This document shows, one piece after another, positions 1 to 8,960 of a stretch of DNA of 64,000 nt (within the stretch, counting starts at the first letter, position 1; each line of letters begins with the position of its first letter). Origin of the DNA: Neobacillus cucumis (GTDB taxonomy: Bacteria > Bacillota > Bacilli > Bacillales_B > DSM-18226). The position numbers and the translations under genes were made by a program. Location: contig NZ_JAMBOH010000026.1 of assembly GCF_023715505.1 (NCBI RefSeq), positions 5,692-69,691 of the forward strand. Direction: 5' to 3'. The notes under the pieces were generated by a model that worked only from the letters and a program-made list of their open reading frames with translations, was not told where the DNA came from and made no database searches.

Positions 1-21
1 CCCCTATTTCCATTCCATTCA

Positions 22-458
22 TCAATATAACATTAAATTGATAAAGATATGATCGTATCCAATAATATGAACTGCAGGCCAATAGGCCCCCGCAAAAGGA
101 TGTGGTTCCTCTGTACTAATTGATTTTCCGAAAACCTTGTAATCCATCTTCATCAGAGGCAAGATAAATCTCTAATTCGTTTAAGTTCTCGCATTCAATT
201 TAATGGAGCTCTTCTGCCACTAATTTCAAATTTATTTACATTTTTATTTCCACCTGCAAAGCGAGTGGCTTTTAATGTTCCCAGAGCCCTATTTTTAAAT
301 CGCGTCATAAAAATACTAGCATCATCCACATCTACTTTTTTGAACTCAGTAGTGGAAGCCACACCACTTCAACCTGAACTGTCCGCTACCGCTGGGCTTT
401 CCTTAATAAAGGAGTCCCACGAGCTTATAACCAACCATCCCAATTCGAACTTCTTTTT
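22..458 (-). pseudogene. Decayed Gfo/Idh/MocA oxidoreductase remnant
   Basis: Reading the minus strand gives the family N-terminus (KEVRIGMVGYK). It jumps directly to the C-terminal half: SFIKESPAVADSSG, a stop, then VDVDDASIFMTRFKNRALG, TRFAGG and KFEISG, another stop, NELEIYLASDEDGLQGFRK, and after a frameshift EEPHPFAGAYWP and HIIGYDHIFI. These pieces line up in order with the intact oxidoreductase at 4713-5873 (MVGYKFMG, TFIKERP, VDDATLFLARF, TRFAAGH, QGFRR, WWPPGHTIGYEHTFI). Roughly 200 residues, including most of the Rossmann and EKP region, are deleted, and several stops and frameshifts follow. It begins directly after the stop of the isomerase gene, so it was probably once the last gene of that operon. 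Confidence 0.75.
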
Positions 459-1419
459 AGGCCCACCATAATTCCTTCGCCTGCTCTAGAATTACCATAC
501 CTTTTAAGAACGACACCGCCTTACTAAATCCTTCTTCAACGCTCATGAGGCCATCCTCATGTTCAATGCTAATGGTACCTTGATACCCAATCACTTGGAG
601 AGCACTTATAATATCTCTCCACACATCTTCTCCGTGACCATATCCGACGGTTCTAAATACCCAAGACCGATTCGCAATATCTCGGTATGATTTAGTATCA
701 AGGACCCCATTCAGTAAACAATTCTGATGATCAATCTTCGTATCTTTCGCATGGAAATGGACAATAGCATCTCCTAATGCCTTAATACTAGCGACTGGAT
801 CCATACCTTGCCAGAAATAGTGACTTGGATCAAAGTTAATGCCAATTCGATCACCGCACTCATTTCGCAGGCGTAATGCCGTTTCTGTATTATAAACTAC
901 AAATCCTGGGTGTGGTTCAATGGCCACGCGAACATTACACTCTTCTAATAGTTCAGCCTGTTTCTTCCAGTAAGGAATGACTTTATTTTCCCATTGCCAC
1001 TGAACCACCTTTGAAAAGTCATCCGGCCAAGGGTTCGTGATCCAGACAGGATATTGTGAATACTCGGATTCTCCCGGACAACCCGCGAAGGTAACCACAT
1101 TTTCTACACCCAAAATAGAAGCGAGCTTCACTGTATCGACAAAAGCATCATGGTGTTCATAGCCAATTTCCGTATTTGGATGGAGCGGATTTCCATGGCA
1201 GCTTAAGGCACTAATCTTGATCCCTCTTGATTCAAATGCTTGTTTAAATTGTTCCAATTTAGATTGATCTACTAATAATTCACTAGGATTACAATGGGCA
1301 TTACCCACATATCCTCCTGTACCAATTTCAACGGTGTCCAAGCCGCTTTCTTTAATGTAATCTAACATTTCTGCTAAAGACATTTTTGAAAATAATACTG
1401 CAAATACACCTAGTTTCAT
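457..1419 (-). CDS. Sugar phosphate isomerase/epimerase (xylose isomerase-like TIM barrel)
   Basis: A 320-residue protein with the layout of the AP-endonuclease-2/xylose-isomerase-like TIM barrel. Visible barrel motifs are DTVEIGTGG near the N-terminus, ALSCHGNPLHP, AIEPHPGF, GINFDPSHYFWQG, HFHAKDTK and TISIEHED. The Glu, Asp and His residues in the last four normally bind the divalent metal. The family isomerises, epimerises or, in some members, beta-eliminates keto-sugars; the substrate here is unknown. Its ATG overlaps the stop of the upstream oxidoreductase by four bases (1416-1419), so the two are translationally coupled. Its likely role is a step after sugar oxidation by the neighbouring dehydrogenases. 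Confidence 0.85.
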   Translation of the reverse strand: MKLGVFAVLFSKMSLAEMLDYIKESGLDTVEIGTGGYVGNAHCNPSELLVDQSKLEQFKQAFESRGIKISALSCHGNPLHPNTEIGYEHHDAFVDTVKLASILGVENVVTFAGCPGESEYSQYPVWITNPWPDDFSKVVQWQWENKVIPYWKKQAELLEECNVRVAIEPHPGFVVYNTETALRLRNECGDRIGINFDPSHYFWQGMDPVASIKALGDAIVHFHAKDTKIDHQNCLLNGVLDTKSYRDIANRSWVFRTVGYGHGEDVWRDIISALQVIGYQGTISIEHEDGLMSVEEGFSKAVSFLKGMVILEQAKELWWA

Positions 1420-2432
1420 AGTTTCACACTCCTCATTTCAATAATATCTTGAACATCAATTTCCTTGTTTTGTTTAATCGATAGTAAAGCTGCTCCCACA
1501 ACGGCGAAACTTTGGATGTTATCAGAAAGATCCGTTATCGGGTTTCTTCCTTGTTTAATGGCTGATACCATTTCGTAGATGGAGTACTCCCGATCCTCAT
1601 ATTGCATTGGTTCTATTTCTAATTTTTTAGTTTGGCCATTTTCACACGTAATGGTCGGACAATTATCAATTAGTTCAATGATACCTTTTTCCCCCACTAG
1701 CTTAAAATCACCATTCCATGGTGTTTCTTTCCCTCTTGTTACCCAACTACCAAAATAGTTTATTAGAATCCCTTCAAAATCCATTACCAGACTAGCCGCA
1801 CTATTGCCGTTAAACCAACTCCAGGAGGGCTTGATACTTTTGGCAAAAACTGCTGAAGAATTGACATCTAGCAGGTATCTCATTAAATCAAAGTGATGAA
1901 TGCTCATATCCTCGATAAGAATCTCGGAATATTGATCCCTCCATCCTCCGAATTTGGTAGCTCGGCGGAAGTTCCATTCCACGTATTCTACTTTGCCAAT
2001 GACCTCTTCTTCTAGTGCCTTTTTAACCGCTTGTATCTCCGGTCTCCAGCGATAATTTTGACTGATCATAATAAATTTCTCGTAGATTTTGGATTTTTCC
2101 AGCAGCTCTTTCGCATCTTCAAAGGTTTGCGCGATTGGTTTCTCCATGAAAACATGTAAGTCATTGGCTAATGCATCAAGCGCAAGCTTTTTATGTGTTT
2201 GTGGTGGTGTGATAATCACCGCAATATCCGCCTTACTTTTTGCAAAGGCCTCTAAATGGTCAGTGTAGTATTCAACTAAAGGATTCTTAACAAACTTTTT
2301 CGCATTTTCAAGATTTTCTTGATTGACATCGACTACCGCTACTAACTCTAGTTCTTGAAAATTATCCAATATTTCAAGCCAAGAGGTTCCGAATCCCCCT
2401 GTTCCAACTTGTATCGCCTTTAATTTACTCAT
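1416..2432 (-). CDS. Gfo/Idh/MocA family oxidoreductase
   Basis: A 338-residue NAD(P)-dependent dehydrogenase. The N-terminal Rossmann fold carries the dinucleotide loop VGTGGFG (residues 8-14), and the family motif EKP occurs in HVFMEKPIAQ. The C-terminal half has the alpha/beta substrate domain with EDMSIHHFDLMRYL, the usual Asp/His catalytic helix. The length is typical. The family oxidises sugars, inositols or sugar acids; the substrate cannot be read from sequence. It is followed with a 4-bp overlap by the isomerase. A MITE-like insertion and a hairpin lie just upstream, so this pair may be partly uncoupled from the upstream genes. Confidence 0.88.
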   Translation of the reverse strand: MSKLKAIQVGTGGFGTSWLEILDNFQELELVAVVDVNQENLENAKKFVKNPLVEYYTDHLEAFAKSKADIAVIITPPQTHKKLALDALANDLHVFMEKPIAQTFEDAKELLEKSKIYEKFIMISQNYRWRPEIQAVKKALEEEVIGKVEYVEWNFRRATKFGGWRDQYSEILIEDMSIHHFDLMRYLLDVNSSAVFAKSIKPSWSWFNGNSAASLVMDFEGILINYFGSWVTRGKETPWNGDFKLVGEKGIIELIDNCPTITCENGQTKKLEIEPMQYEDREYSIYEMVSAIKQGRNPITDLSDNIQSFAVVGAALLSIKQNKEIDVQDIIEMRSVKL

Positions 2433-2491
2433 TCTAAGCCTCCTATTTTGATTTATCTAAAATATGAGAACAGCAATGGGGTTTAAAAATT

Positions 2492-2663
2492 GGCTCTGTT
2501 AAATTTTCCGCTCCAGGCGCTCGCTTTCCGCGGGCGTGCCCGGGGAGCCTCCTCGGCGCTTTAGCGCCTGTGGGGTCTCCCCTGCCCCGTACTCCCGCAG
2601 GAGTCGAGCGCCTTCCGCTCCAATCAACAGAGTATAAAAACAACAATGTCGTTTAACAGAGCC
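2492..2663. mobile_element. MITE-like GC-rich hairpin element with TIRs and 8-bp target duplication
   Basis: The 172-bp element is bounded by perfect 12-bp inverted repeats, ggctctgttaaa at 2492-2503 and tttaacagagcc at 2652-2663. An identical 8-bp direct repeat, taaaaatt, flanks it at 2484-2491 and 2664-2671. The interior is much more GC-rich than its surroundings and is an imperfect palindrome (ccgctccaggcgctcg against cgagcgccttccgctcc). It encodes no transposase. GC-rich elements of this look are common between Bacillaceae genes. Inverted ends of the ggctctgtt type and 8-bp duplications resemble IS6-family behaviour, so trans-mobilisation by such an element is an inference. The minus-strand reading frame inside it is not a gene. 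Confidence 0.85.
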
Positions 2664-2674
2664 TAAAAATTAAT

Positions 2675-2715
2675 AAAAACCTACTCATTTCAAAATGAAA
2701 CGAGTAGATTTTTTC
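2675..2715 (-). terminator. Hairpin terminator after the upstream oxidoreductase
   Basis: The stem ctactcatttca (2681-2692) pairs with tgaaacgagtag (2696-2707) with one wobble pair. It has T-tracts on both strands, so it could stop transcription in either direction. It lies 100 bp after the minus-strand gene ending at 2816. Confidence 0.7.
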
Positions 2716-2815
2716 AAGTTAGTCCCACCATCATCTATACTAAAGACGGATTTGATAGATTTATTTAAAAAATATTTTCAGAGAAGCTTCTGAAGTTTAC
2801 CAAAAAATTCCAGAC

Positions 2816-3910
2816 CTACTTTGCCTGTAATTCAAAAGGAACTGATTCAGGGCGGCTACATGTACTTTCCATTAGATAGTGTTTACCATTATCCGAGGAA
2901 TCATGGAAGCCATGCATCGCTTCTAAAACATGATACGCTAAATCGCCATTAGCCCGATAATTTCGGCCTTCGAGAATCGCTTTGGCCATATCAGCGACAC
3001 CAAGTCCTCTACTGTTTTGGGCGTTCCCGTAAGCAAGAGGAACCTCTTTAAATTCATTTTCATCACGTTTTCTTATTTTGACAGGACCACCGAACGTATT
3101 TGGATCAGGAACAAGTAAAGTCCCTTCACTTCCATAAATTTCAATCGGAGGCAAGGATGTACCACCAAAGGCATCAAAGCTTGTTGTAATGCTTCCAATT
3201 ACCCCCGATGCGAAATCAATTACACCTGAGATATGCGTTGGGGTTGATACTTCAATTTTAGTACCTGCTTTTGGCTGGCTAAGCACCGTTCTTTCAGGAT
3301 AACTAATCCGAACGGATCCAGAAATTCGTTTAATCGGTCCTAAAAGAGCCACCAAAGCGGTTAAGTAATAGGGTCCCATATCAAACATCGGTCCGCCGCC
3401 AATATCATAATAGAAGGCAGGATCTGGATGCCAATGTTCGTGACCGCGGCAAATCATGAAGGCTGAAGCCCCAATCGGTTCACCGATTTCACCTTGCTCA
3501 ATCAAATGGATGGCGGTTTGAATACCCGCACCTAAGAAGGTATCTGGTGCACTGCCAACAAGAAGTTTTTTCTTTTTAGCTGTTTCTAAAATTTGCCTTC
3601 CTTCCTCGCGTGTAACAGCAAGTGGTTTTTCCGTATAAACATGCTTGCCTGCTTCAAGGGCCTGGATACAGACAGCAGCATGTGCTTTTGGAATCGTTAA
3701 ATTGATAACTAGTTCAATCGCTGAGTCAGAAAGCAATTCTTCCACGGTGCAAGCTTTAGGAACACCAAACTTTTCAGCTTGGGATTGTGCACGCTCTACA
3801 TCTAAGTCCGCACAGGCAATCAGCTCAAGGTGAGGGAACTTCTGACAGTTTTCCATATAAATAGAACTAATATTTCCACAACCGATAATACCGATCTTTA
3901 GCTTTTTCAT
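2816..3910 (-). CDS. Gfo/Idh/MocA family oxidoreductase
   Basis: A 364-residue dehydrogenase. The start is set at 3910 because aggaggagctatc precedes that ATG; the longer frame to 3991 would overlap the ThuA gene and has no comparable ribosome site. The N-terminus has the Rossmann loop IGCGNISS, then HVYTEKPLAV with the EKP motif. The C-terminal domain has DIGGGPMFDMGPYYLTAL, the Gly-rich/Asp segment typical of the subgroup. It sits between the ThuA-domain gene and the MITE, and is co-oriented with three other sugar genes. NAD-dependent oxidation of a sugar or glycoside is likely; the substrate is not known. Confidence 0.87.
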   Translation of the reverse strand: MKKLKIGIIGCGNISSIYMENCQKFPHLELIACADLDVERAQSQAEKFGVPKACTVEELLSDSAIELVINLTIPKAHAAVCIQALEAGKHVYTEKPLAVTREEGRQILETAKKKKLLVGSAPDTFLGAGIQTAIHLIEQGEIGEPIGASAFMICRGHEHWHPDPAFYYDIGGGPMFDMGPYYLTALVALLGPIKRISGSVRISYPERTVLSQPKAGTKIEVSTPTHISGVIDFASGVIGSITTSFDAFGGTSLPPIEIYGSEGTLLVPDPNTFGGPVKIRKRDENEFKEVPLAYGNAQNSRGLGVADMAKAILEGRNYRANGDLAYHVLEAMHGFHDSSDNGKHYLMESTCSRPESVPFELQAK

Positions 3911-3947
3911 GATAGCTCCTCCTAGTTTAGTATTCTTAAACACTTTC

Positions 3948-4685
3948 TTATTGACTGTCTCCCATGCCAGTATAGGCCCGCACATTTCCATAAATTGAAT
4001 CTACATCTAATTCTTCAGCCCGTTTCTTTCCTTCAGTAGCCCAAAGGAATCCGCGGCGCATAATCAGTGAAACCTCATGTCTGGCAACGATGTTTGCCTG
4101 ATGGCCTAATGAATTATAAAATACATTTCCAAGGCCCCATCGTTTTGTCCATACTACTGGCATATCCACTGCTTTGTTGGCAGAATGCGGACCATGAAAT
4201 ACTGGAAAGCGAGTAGTAGCTAACACTTCCACGGCTGGGTCGTAATGAAGGTAATATTGCTCACTAGCGAGTTTAAAATCAGTGATTCCTTCTAAGAGCG
4301 GACTAGAGGAATGCTTGATGTTTACTGTGTATTCCACACCATCATTACCAGGATGAGCCACCCAATTTCCGCCCGTCATAAATTGCCAGTCTACATTGTT
4401 ACGGAAAGAATCACACATTCCACCGTGGCAGCCAGCTAAACCAACACCTGCCGCAACTGCTTCAGAGATATTTAAGACATACTTTCTTTCAATTTGCCCC
4501 ATCGTCCAGTGAGGAACAATTAGATCTAAGGATTTTAACTTTTCTTTGTCTGCATATGAGTCTAGTGAATTGGATACTTCCACTTGAAAATTCTCTTCCT
4601 CAAGAATTCCTTTAAAGATTTCAGCTACCTGCTCTGGCTGATGTCCATCCCATCCGCCCCAAACGATTAATGCCTTTTTTTGCAT
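3948..4685 (-). CDS. ThuA-domain protein (trehalose utilization-like)
   Basis: A 245-residue single-domain protein of the ThuA/class I glutamine-amidotransferase-like fold. It has KALIVWGGWDGHQPEQ at the N-terminus, a GLAGCHGGMCDSF nucleophile-elbow-like segment around residue 90, and SEQYYLHYDP further on. In rhizobia, ThuA works with a Gfo/Idh/MocA partner (ThuB) on disaccharides and sugar alcohols through 3-keto intermediates. That pairing is seen here, with oxidoreductase genes on both sides (27 bp downstream of one, 37 bp upstream of the other). The exact reaction is not established from this sequence. Confidence 0.85.
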   Translation of the reverse strand: MQKKALIVWGGWDGHQPEQVAEIFKGILEEENFQVEVSNSLDSYADKEKLKSLDLIVPHWTMGQIERKYVLNISEAVAAGVGLAGCHGGMCDSFRNNVDWQFMTGGNWVAHPGNDGVEYTVNIKHSSSPLLEGITDFKLASEQYYLHYDPAVEVLATTRFPVFHGPHSANKAVDMPVVWTKRWGLGNVFYNSLGHQANIVARHEVSLIMRRGFLWATEGKKRAEELDVDSIYGNVRAYTGMGDSQ

Positions 4686-4712
4686 AGCTCATGCACTCCT
4701 TTGATAGTTATT

Positions 4713-5873
4713 TTAAACGTCAGAAATTCGGATCCATTGGCGTTTTTCAATTGATAAATCAACCGCTGCTAAAACTTCTTGACACTTTACGCCATCGTGG
4801 AAGTTAGGAACTGGCTGGCGATCTTCTCGGAAAGACTCCATTAGTTCAACGACTTCATGAATAAACGTATGTTCATAACCAATCGTATGTCCTGGCGGCC
4901 ACCAAGCTTCGGCAAACGCATGCGTTGGGTCAGTGGCTAAGACACGGCGGAAACCTTGAACATCGTCTCTGTCATCCACGAAATAAACTTGCAGTTCATT
5001 CATCCGTTCAAAGTCAAAAACGACACTACCTTTACTGCCATTGATCTCAAATGAATTGGTACAGCGGTGTCCAGCAGCAAAACGAGTAGATTCAAAACTT
5101 CCTAGAGCTCCGTTCGCAAAACGAGCCAAGAAAAGGGTTGCATCATCAACCGTTACTTCCCCTTTTTCATCACTATCGCTGCCCTTGGCTGATAAGCCTG
5201 TCATTTGAGTTGGAATTGGTCTTTCTTTGATAAATGTTTCGCTCATTCCAATCACTTCTGTCATATCCCCAATGAGATAATGCGCCATATCGATCAGATG
5301 GGCACCAAGATCTCCGTGGGAACCTGAACCTGCAACATCCTTCTGTAGTCTCCAGGCTAATGGAAAGTTCGGATCGACCAGCCAATCCTGTAAAAAATGA
5401 GCGCGGAAATGATAGATTTCCCCTAGGTTCCCTTCGTCAATAAGCTTTTTAGCCAGCATGACTGCAGGGGCAAAGCGATAATTAAACCCAACCATGTGCT
5501 TAACCCCAGCCGCCTCAACCACTTGAAGCATTTCTCTCGAATCCTCCAATGTAAGCGCTAACGGTTTTTCGCAAAAAACATGTTTCCCTGCTTGTGCAGC
5601 GGCTATCGTTATTTCTTTATGTACATCACTTGGTGCATTTATATCGATTAAATCAATATCATCTCTGTCTAAGAGAGTTTTCCAGTCAGTGGTGTATTCC
5701 TCCCAGCTGAATTGCTTAGCTGCAGCCGCCACACCTTCAGGATCACGTCCACAAATCACCTTCATTTCAGGATGGACTGTGTTTGGGAAAAAGAGTGGAA
5801 GATCCCGGTATGCATGACTATGTGCTTTACCCATAAATTTATAGCCGACCATTCCAATTCTAATATTTTCCAT
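4713..5873 (-). CDS. Gfo/Idh/MocA family oxidoreductase
   Basis: A 386-residue dehydrogenase that opens the sugar operon. It has a Rossmann start (IRIGMVGYKFMGKAHSHAY), HVFCEKPLALT with the EKP motif, GSHGDLGAHLIDMAHYL as the catalytic helix, and WWPPGHTIGYEHTFIHE near the C-terminus. A ribosome site (aaggagataagt) precedes the ATG. The next gene, ThuA, follows after 27 bp. A divergent AraC regulator lies 221 bp away, so this is probably the first gene of the regulated unit. The wreck at 22-458 is a decayed copy of a close relative. Confidence 0.88.
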   Translation of the reverse strand: MENIRIGMVGYKFMGKAHSHAYRDLPLFFPNTVHPEMKVICGRDPEGVAAAAKQFSWEEYTTDWKTLLDRDDIDLIDINAPSDVHKEITIAAAQAGKHVFCEKPLALTLEDSREMLQVVEAAGVKHMVGFNYRFAPAVMLAKKLIDEGNLGEIYHFRAHFLQDWLVDPNFPLAWRLQKDVAGSGSHGDLGAHLIDMAHYLIGDMTEVIGMSETFIKERPIPTQMTGLSAKGSDSDEKGEVTVDDATLFLARFANGALGSFESTRFAAGHRCTNSFEINGSKGSVVFDFERMNELQVYFVDDRDDVQGFRRVLATDPTHAFAEAWWPPGHTIGYEHTFIHEVVELMESFREDRQPVPNFHDGVKCQEVLAAVDLSIEKRQWIRISDV

Positions 5874-6094
5874 ACTTATCTCCTTTTTATATTTGATTGT
5901 GATAAGATTAAGCGAGTAATAGTCTCTTGTTCCATTTAACCTCCAAGGATTACAACTAAAAAACTTGCGATTAAACTCTATTTTTTATTTTTCTAACTAT
6001 TTAAAAATTTATCATTATTCGGTTTGACACAACAAGAAAAAACTTATATAATCCTAGACAACATTTAACTTTTTTTAAAAGGAACAATAATAAA

Positions 6095-6877
6095 ATGTTA
6101 ATCTATGAAGCGCAACATTATGATTTAATGACAAACTATGAGACGACTGATTTAAACTTCCCAAGCCATCTCCACCGCTGTTTTGAATTAGTATTTGTTG
6201 TAGAAGGAGAAATGGAAGTCATAATTAGTCAAAGATGTTTTCATTTGAAGACTGGACAATTTTTACTAATATTACCGTATGAAATTCATTCATTTATTAC
6301 GAATTCACAATCACGAGCTAAAATTTGTATCTTCTCTCCAGACTTTATACCGACTTTTCAAAGGATGATAGAAAAAAGCTCCCTAGAGAACCCAGTTTTC
6401 AACCTATCACTAGAGGCAAAAACACTTATTTCTAGGGTGCTTTTTTCGGTTAACTCAAATCTACTAGAACAAAAAGCAAGTCTTTATTTATTAGTATCAG
6501 AGTTAATGAGACAAACCACCCTTATTAAAGTACAAAAAGAACCAGAGCTGCTCCATTCCATTTTAACCTATATACAGGAACACTTTATGGAATCTATTTC
6601 TTTAAACAGTATGGCTGGGACATTTGGTTACAGTTATAATTATTTATCGAAATATTTTAATGCTCATGTTAAAACGTCTTTTGTCGTTTTTTTAAATGAA
6701 ACCAGGATCAACTATGCTTGTTATTTGCTAAGTACTACGGAAAAAAATATTACTGAGATTGCATATCTTTGTGGATATGAAAACATCCGTTCCTTCAATC
6801 GCAATTTTGTTAAGATAAAATTATCTACACCAAAAGAATACAGAGAAAACCAAACCTCTCTGTATGTTGAATTGTGA
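6095..6877 (+). CDS. AraC family transcriptional regulator
   Basis: A 260-residue regulator. An N-terminal cupin-like sensor (FPSHLHRCFELVFVVEGEME, GQFLLILPYEIHSF) is followed by two C-terminal helix-turn-helix motifs. The first is ESISLNSMAGTFGYSYNYLSKYF, written here only as a position (residues about 165-188). The second includes ITEIAYLCGYENIRSFNRNF. It is transcribed divergently from the sugar oxidoreductase operon, and a bidirectional terminator follows it. It is probably the sugar-responsive activator of that operon; the ligand is unknown. Confidence 0.9.
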   Translation: MLIYEAQHYDLMTNYETTDLNFPSHLHRCFELVFVVEGEMEVIISQRCFHLKTGQFLLILPYEIHSFITNSQSRAKICIFSPDFIPTFQRMIEKSSLENPVFNLSLEAKTLISRVLFSVNSNLLEQKASLYLLVSELMRQTTLIKVQKEPELLHSILTYIQEHFMESISLNSMAGTFGYSYNYLSKYFNAHVKTSFVVFLNETRINYACYLLSTTEKNITEIAYLCGYENIRSFNRNFVKIKLSTPKEYRENQTSLYVEL

Positions 6878-6921
6878 TTTGTATCTTGATACTATTTATA
6901 ACATTTGTCATACTTCACCAT

Positions 6922-6964
6922 AAAAAAAGCTGTCCCCCAAAATATTTTTGGGACAGCTTTTTTT
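6922..6964. terminator. Bidirectional terminator between converging genes
   Basis: The stem agctgtccccca / ttgggacagct is flanked by A- and T-runs on both sides. It serves the plus-strand AraC gene and the minus-strand nucleotidase gene. Confidence 0.9.
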
Positions 6965-7013
6965 GAACGTGGGCAACTCTCCTTGAGCAGCCGCATAATA
7001 AAAACTTCAATTG

Positions 7014-8960
7014 CTACTGGTTCAAGTTAATCGAATACTTTGCAAAACCTCCGGTAGAGGGACCCATATATTTTATGTTTGGATATTGTCCAAGATATTT
7101 TTGAGCATTTGGTGATGAATCAAATATAGGGATCGCCGTGCCTTTAAATTTTGCTAGTGACCAGTTTTGATCCGCAGTTGGATTAAGCGGTTTGTGTGCT
7201 TGTATATAGTTCGTGACAATTTGCCGATTTTCATCTGGTGCTTTTAACACAATCTCACCTTGACTAACCCCAGGGAAAGTGGAACTTGATGCACGATAAT
7301 TATTCGTCGCTACAATAAACTTTTGATCATCTGCAATCGGCTTTCCTTGATAGGTCAGATTGATGATCCGACTAGAACCTGAGTTCACCACATTCCCGTT
7401 TCCATTATATTTAGCTGGCTTGGTCACATCAATATGATACTGTACTCCATCAATCACGTCAAAATTATAGGATGGAAAATTTAGGTTAATTAATGGCTGT
7501 TCCCCACTGCTGTCGGGATCAATTTGATTGAATTGCCCGGTACTCATTTCCAGCCATTCTTTAAGCTGTGCACCAGTGATTAATTTAGCCTGAAGTGTAT
7601 TCGGGTACAAGTACAAGTCAGCCACATTTTTAATGGCCAATGCTCCCGCAGGAATGTCCGTATAATAACTTGGACCCCCTCGCCCTCCTGCCTTAAAAGG
7701 CGCTGCCGCTGAAAGAACCGGTATTCCTGCATACTTACTATAGGCAGGGTCTTTCAGTTTTTCTACCAAATAATCCGTTTGGGCATTATTAACAATCTGT
7801 ACAGATGGGTCATCTTGAACGAGTGCAAAATAGCTAATTATTGGAGTGGTCGTTTCACCGACAGGTTGATTTACATATTTGATCGTGGCCTCATGCTCTG
7901 GCTTGATGGCAGCCATTAATTGCTCGTCCGTTTGTATAACGGAATTTCCGCTTGTATTCACAATCGGCCGCAATGAAGCCTTACTGTCGACTACCTTCCA
8001 CTTGCCGCGGTGCTTTTGTAATTGAAGATCAATGACACCAAGATGGCTGCCGAAAGCCCCAGCCATTACAACCGGCTTCCCGTTCATGGTGCCTTTCTCC
8101 AGATTAGTATCTGGTAAATCCTTATAGAGAAGGCCCGGGAAGGTGTTATGCTGATGCCCAGTGAATACGGCATCAATGTCGTTTATTTGTGTGACATAAT
8201 AACCTGCATTCTCCATGCCAGGATGATATGGTTCACCACTAATTCCGGTATGGGCAAGGGCCACAATCACATCCGCCCCCTCTTTCTTCATTATTGGGAC
8301 ATATTTCTTTGCCGACTCTACAATGGATTTGGTTTCTACTTTACCTTCTAGATTGCCCTTATCCCATTCCATAATCTGCGGCGGAACAAAGCCAATCACG
8401 CCTACCTTAAGTGTCTGCTTCTTCCCAGCATTATCGACCACCGTTTTCTTTAAAATAACATACGGTTTAAAATATGGCTGATTGGTTCCGGCTTTGAATA
8501 CATTGGCGTTGACCACAGGCATTTTCGCGTCATTGAGTGTTTCTTTTAAAACATCTAAGCCGTAATTGAACTCATGATTTCCAAGCGTGGCGGCATCGTA
8601 TCCCAACAAATTAAAGGACCTGTAAACAGGATGAACCTCACCAGGTTTTAACCCCTTCACTTTTGCCACATAATCTCCCAAAGGATTCCCTTGGATTTGA
8701 TCTCCATTATCAAACAGCATTGAATTTTTCACTTCATCTCTTGCCTGTTTGATAAGAGTTGCAGTTTTCACCAAGCCAACCCTGTCATCCTGTTTTGTCT
8801 GATAATAATCATAGTTCGCCAAAAACATATGTACATCGGTCGTTTCAAGCAAGCGTAATTGAACCGTACTATCCAGCTTTTGAGCAATTGCTTGTAAAGG
8901 AAAAAACTGTCCTGCTATCACAAGTAAAAATACTGCAAAGAATACAAACAGTTTCACCAA
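7014..8960 (-). CDS. Secreted 2',3'-cyclic-nucleotide 2'-phosphodiesterase/3'-nucleotidase
   Basis: A 648-residue exported hydrolase. It has a signal peptide with a hydrophobic core (LFVFFAVFLLVIAG) ending near QAIAQ. The calcineurin-like metallophosphatase domain follows, with TTDVHMFLANYDYY, FDNGDQIQGNPLGDY, TLGNHEFNYGLD and FTGHQHNTFPG (metal ligands Asp, His, Asn, His). The C-terminal 5'-nucleotidase domain is recognisable in AAAPFKAGGRGG, LYLYPNTLQAK and VATNNYRASS. This is the CpdB-type architecture (about 650 residues), releasing phosphate and nucleosides from 2',3'-cyclic nucleotides outside the membrane. No cell-wall anchor is visible. It is a single-gene unit that lies next to purine genes but has its own terminator. 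Confidence 0.88.
   Translation of the reverse strand: MVKLFVFFAVFLLVIAGQFFPLQAIAQKLDSTVQLRLLETTDVHMFLANYDYYQTKQDDRVGLVKTATLIKQARDEVKNSMLFDNGDQIQGNPLGDYVAKVKGLKPGEVHPVYRSFNLLGYDAATLGNHEFNYGLDVLKETLNDAKMPVVNANVFKAGTNQPYFKPYVILKKTVVDNAGKKQTLKVGVIGFVPPQIMEWDKGNLEGKVETKSIVESAKKYVPIMKKEGADVIVALAHTGISGEPYHPGMENAGYYVTQINDIDAVFTGHQHNTFPGLLYKDLPDTNLEKGTMNGKPVVMAGAFGSHLGVIDLQLQKHRGKWKVVDSKASLRPIVNTSGNSVIQTDEQLMAAIKPEHEATIKYVNQPVGETTTPIISYFALVQDDPSVQIVNNAQTDYLVEKLKDPAYSKYAGIPVLSAAAPFKAGGRGGPSYYTDIPAGALAIKNVADLYLYPNTLQAKLITGAQLKEWLEMSTGQFNQIDPDSSGEQPLINLNFPSYNFDVIDGVQYHIDVTKPAKYNGNGNVVNSGSSRIINLTYQGKPIADDQKFIVATNNYRASSSTFPGVSQGEIVLKAPDENRQIVTNYIQAHKPLNPTADQNWSLAKFKGTAIPIFDSSPNAQKYLGQYPNIKYMGPSTGGFAKYSINLNQ

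Noticed and set aside
265..471. 68-codon plus-strand frame near the left edge
   Set aside because: It is antisense to the decayed oxidoreductase, lacks a ribosome site and overlaps the isomerase stop; the minus-strand homology explains the sequence better.
2443..2646. 67-codon minus-strand frame with a Gly/Arg/Pro-rich product
   Set aside because: It lies entirely within the GC-rich MITE-like element and reads through its palindrome; it is not a gene.
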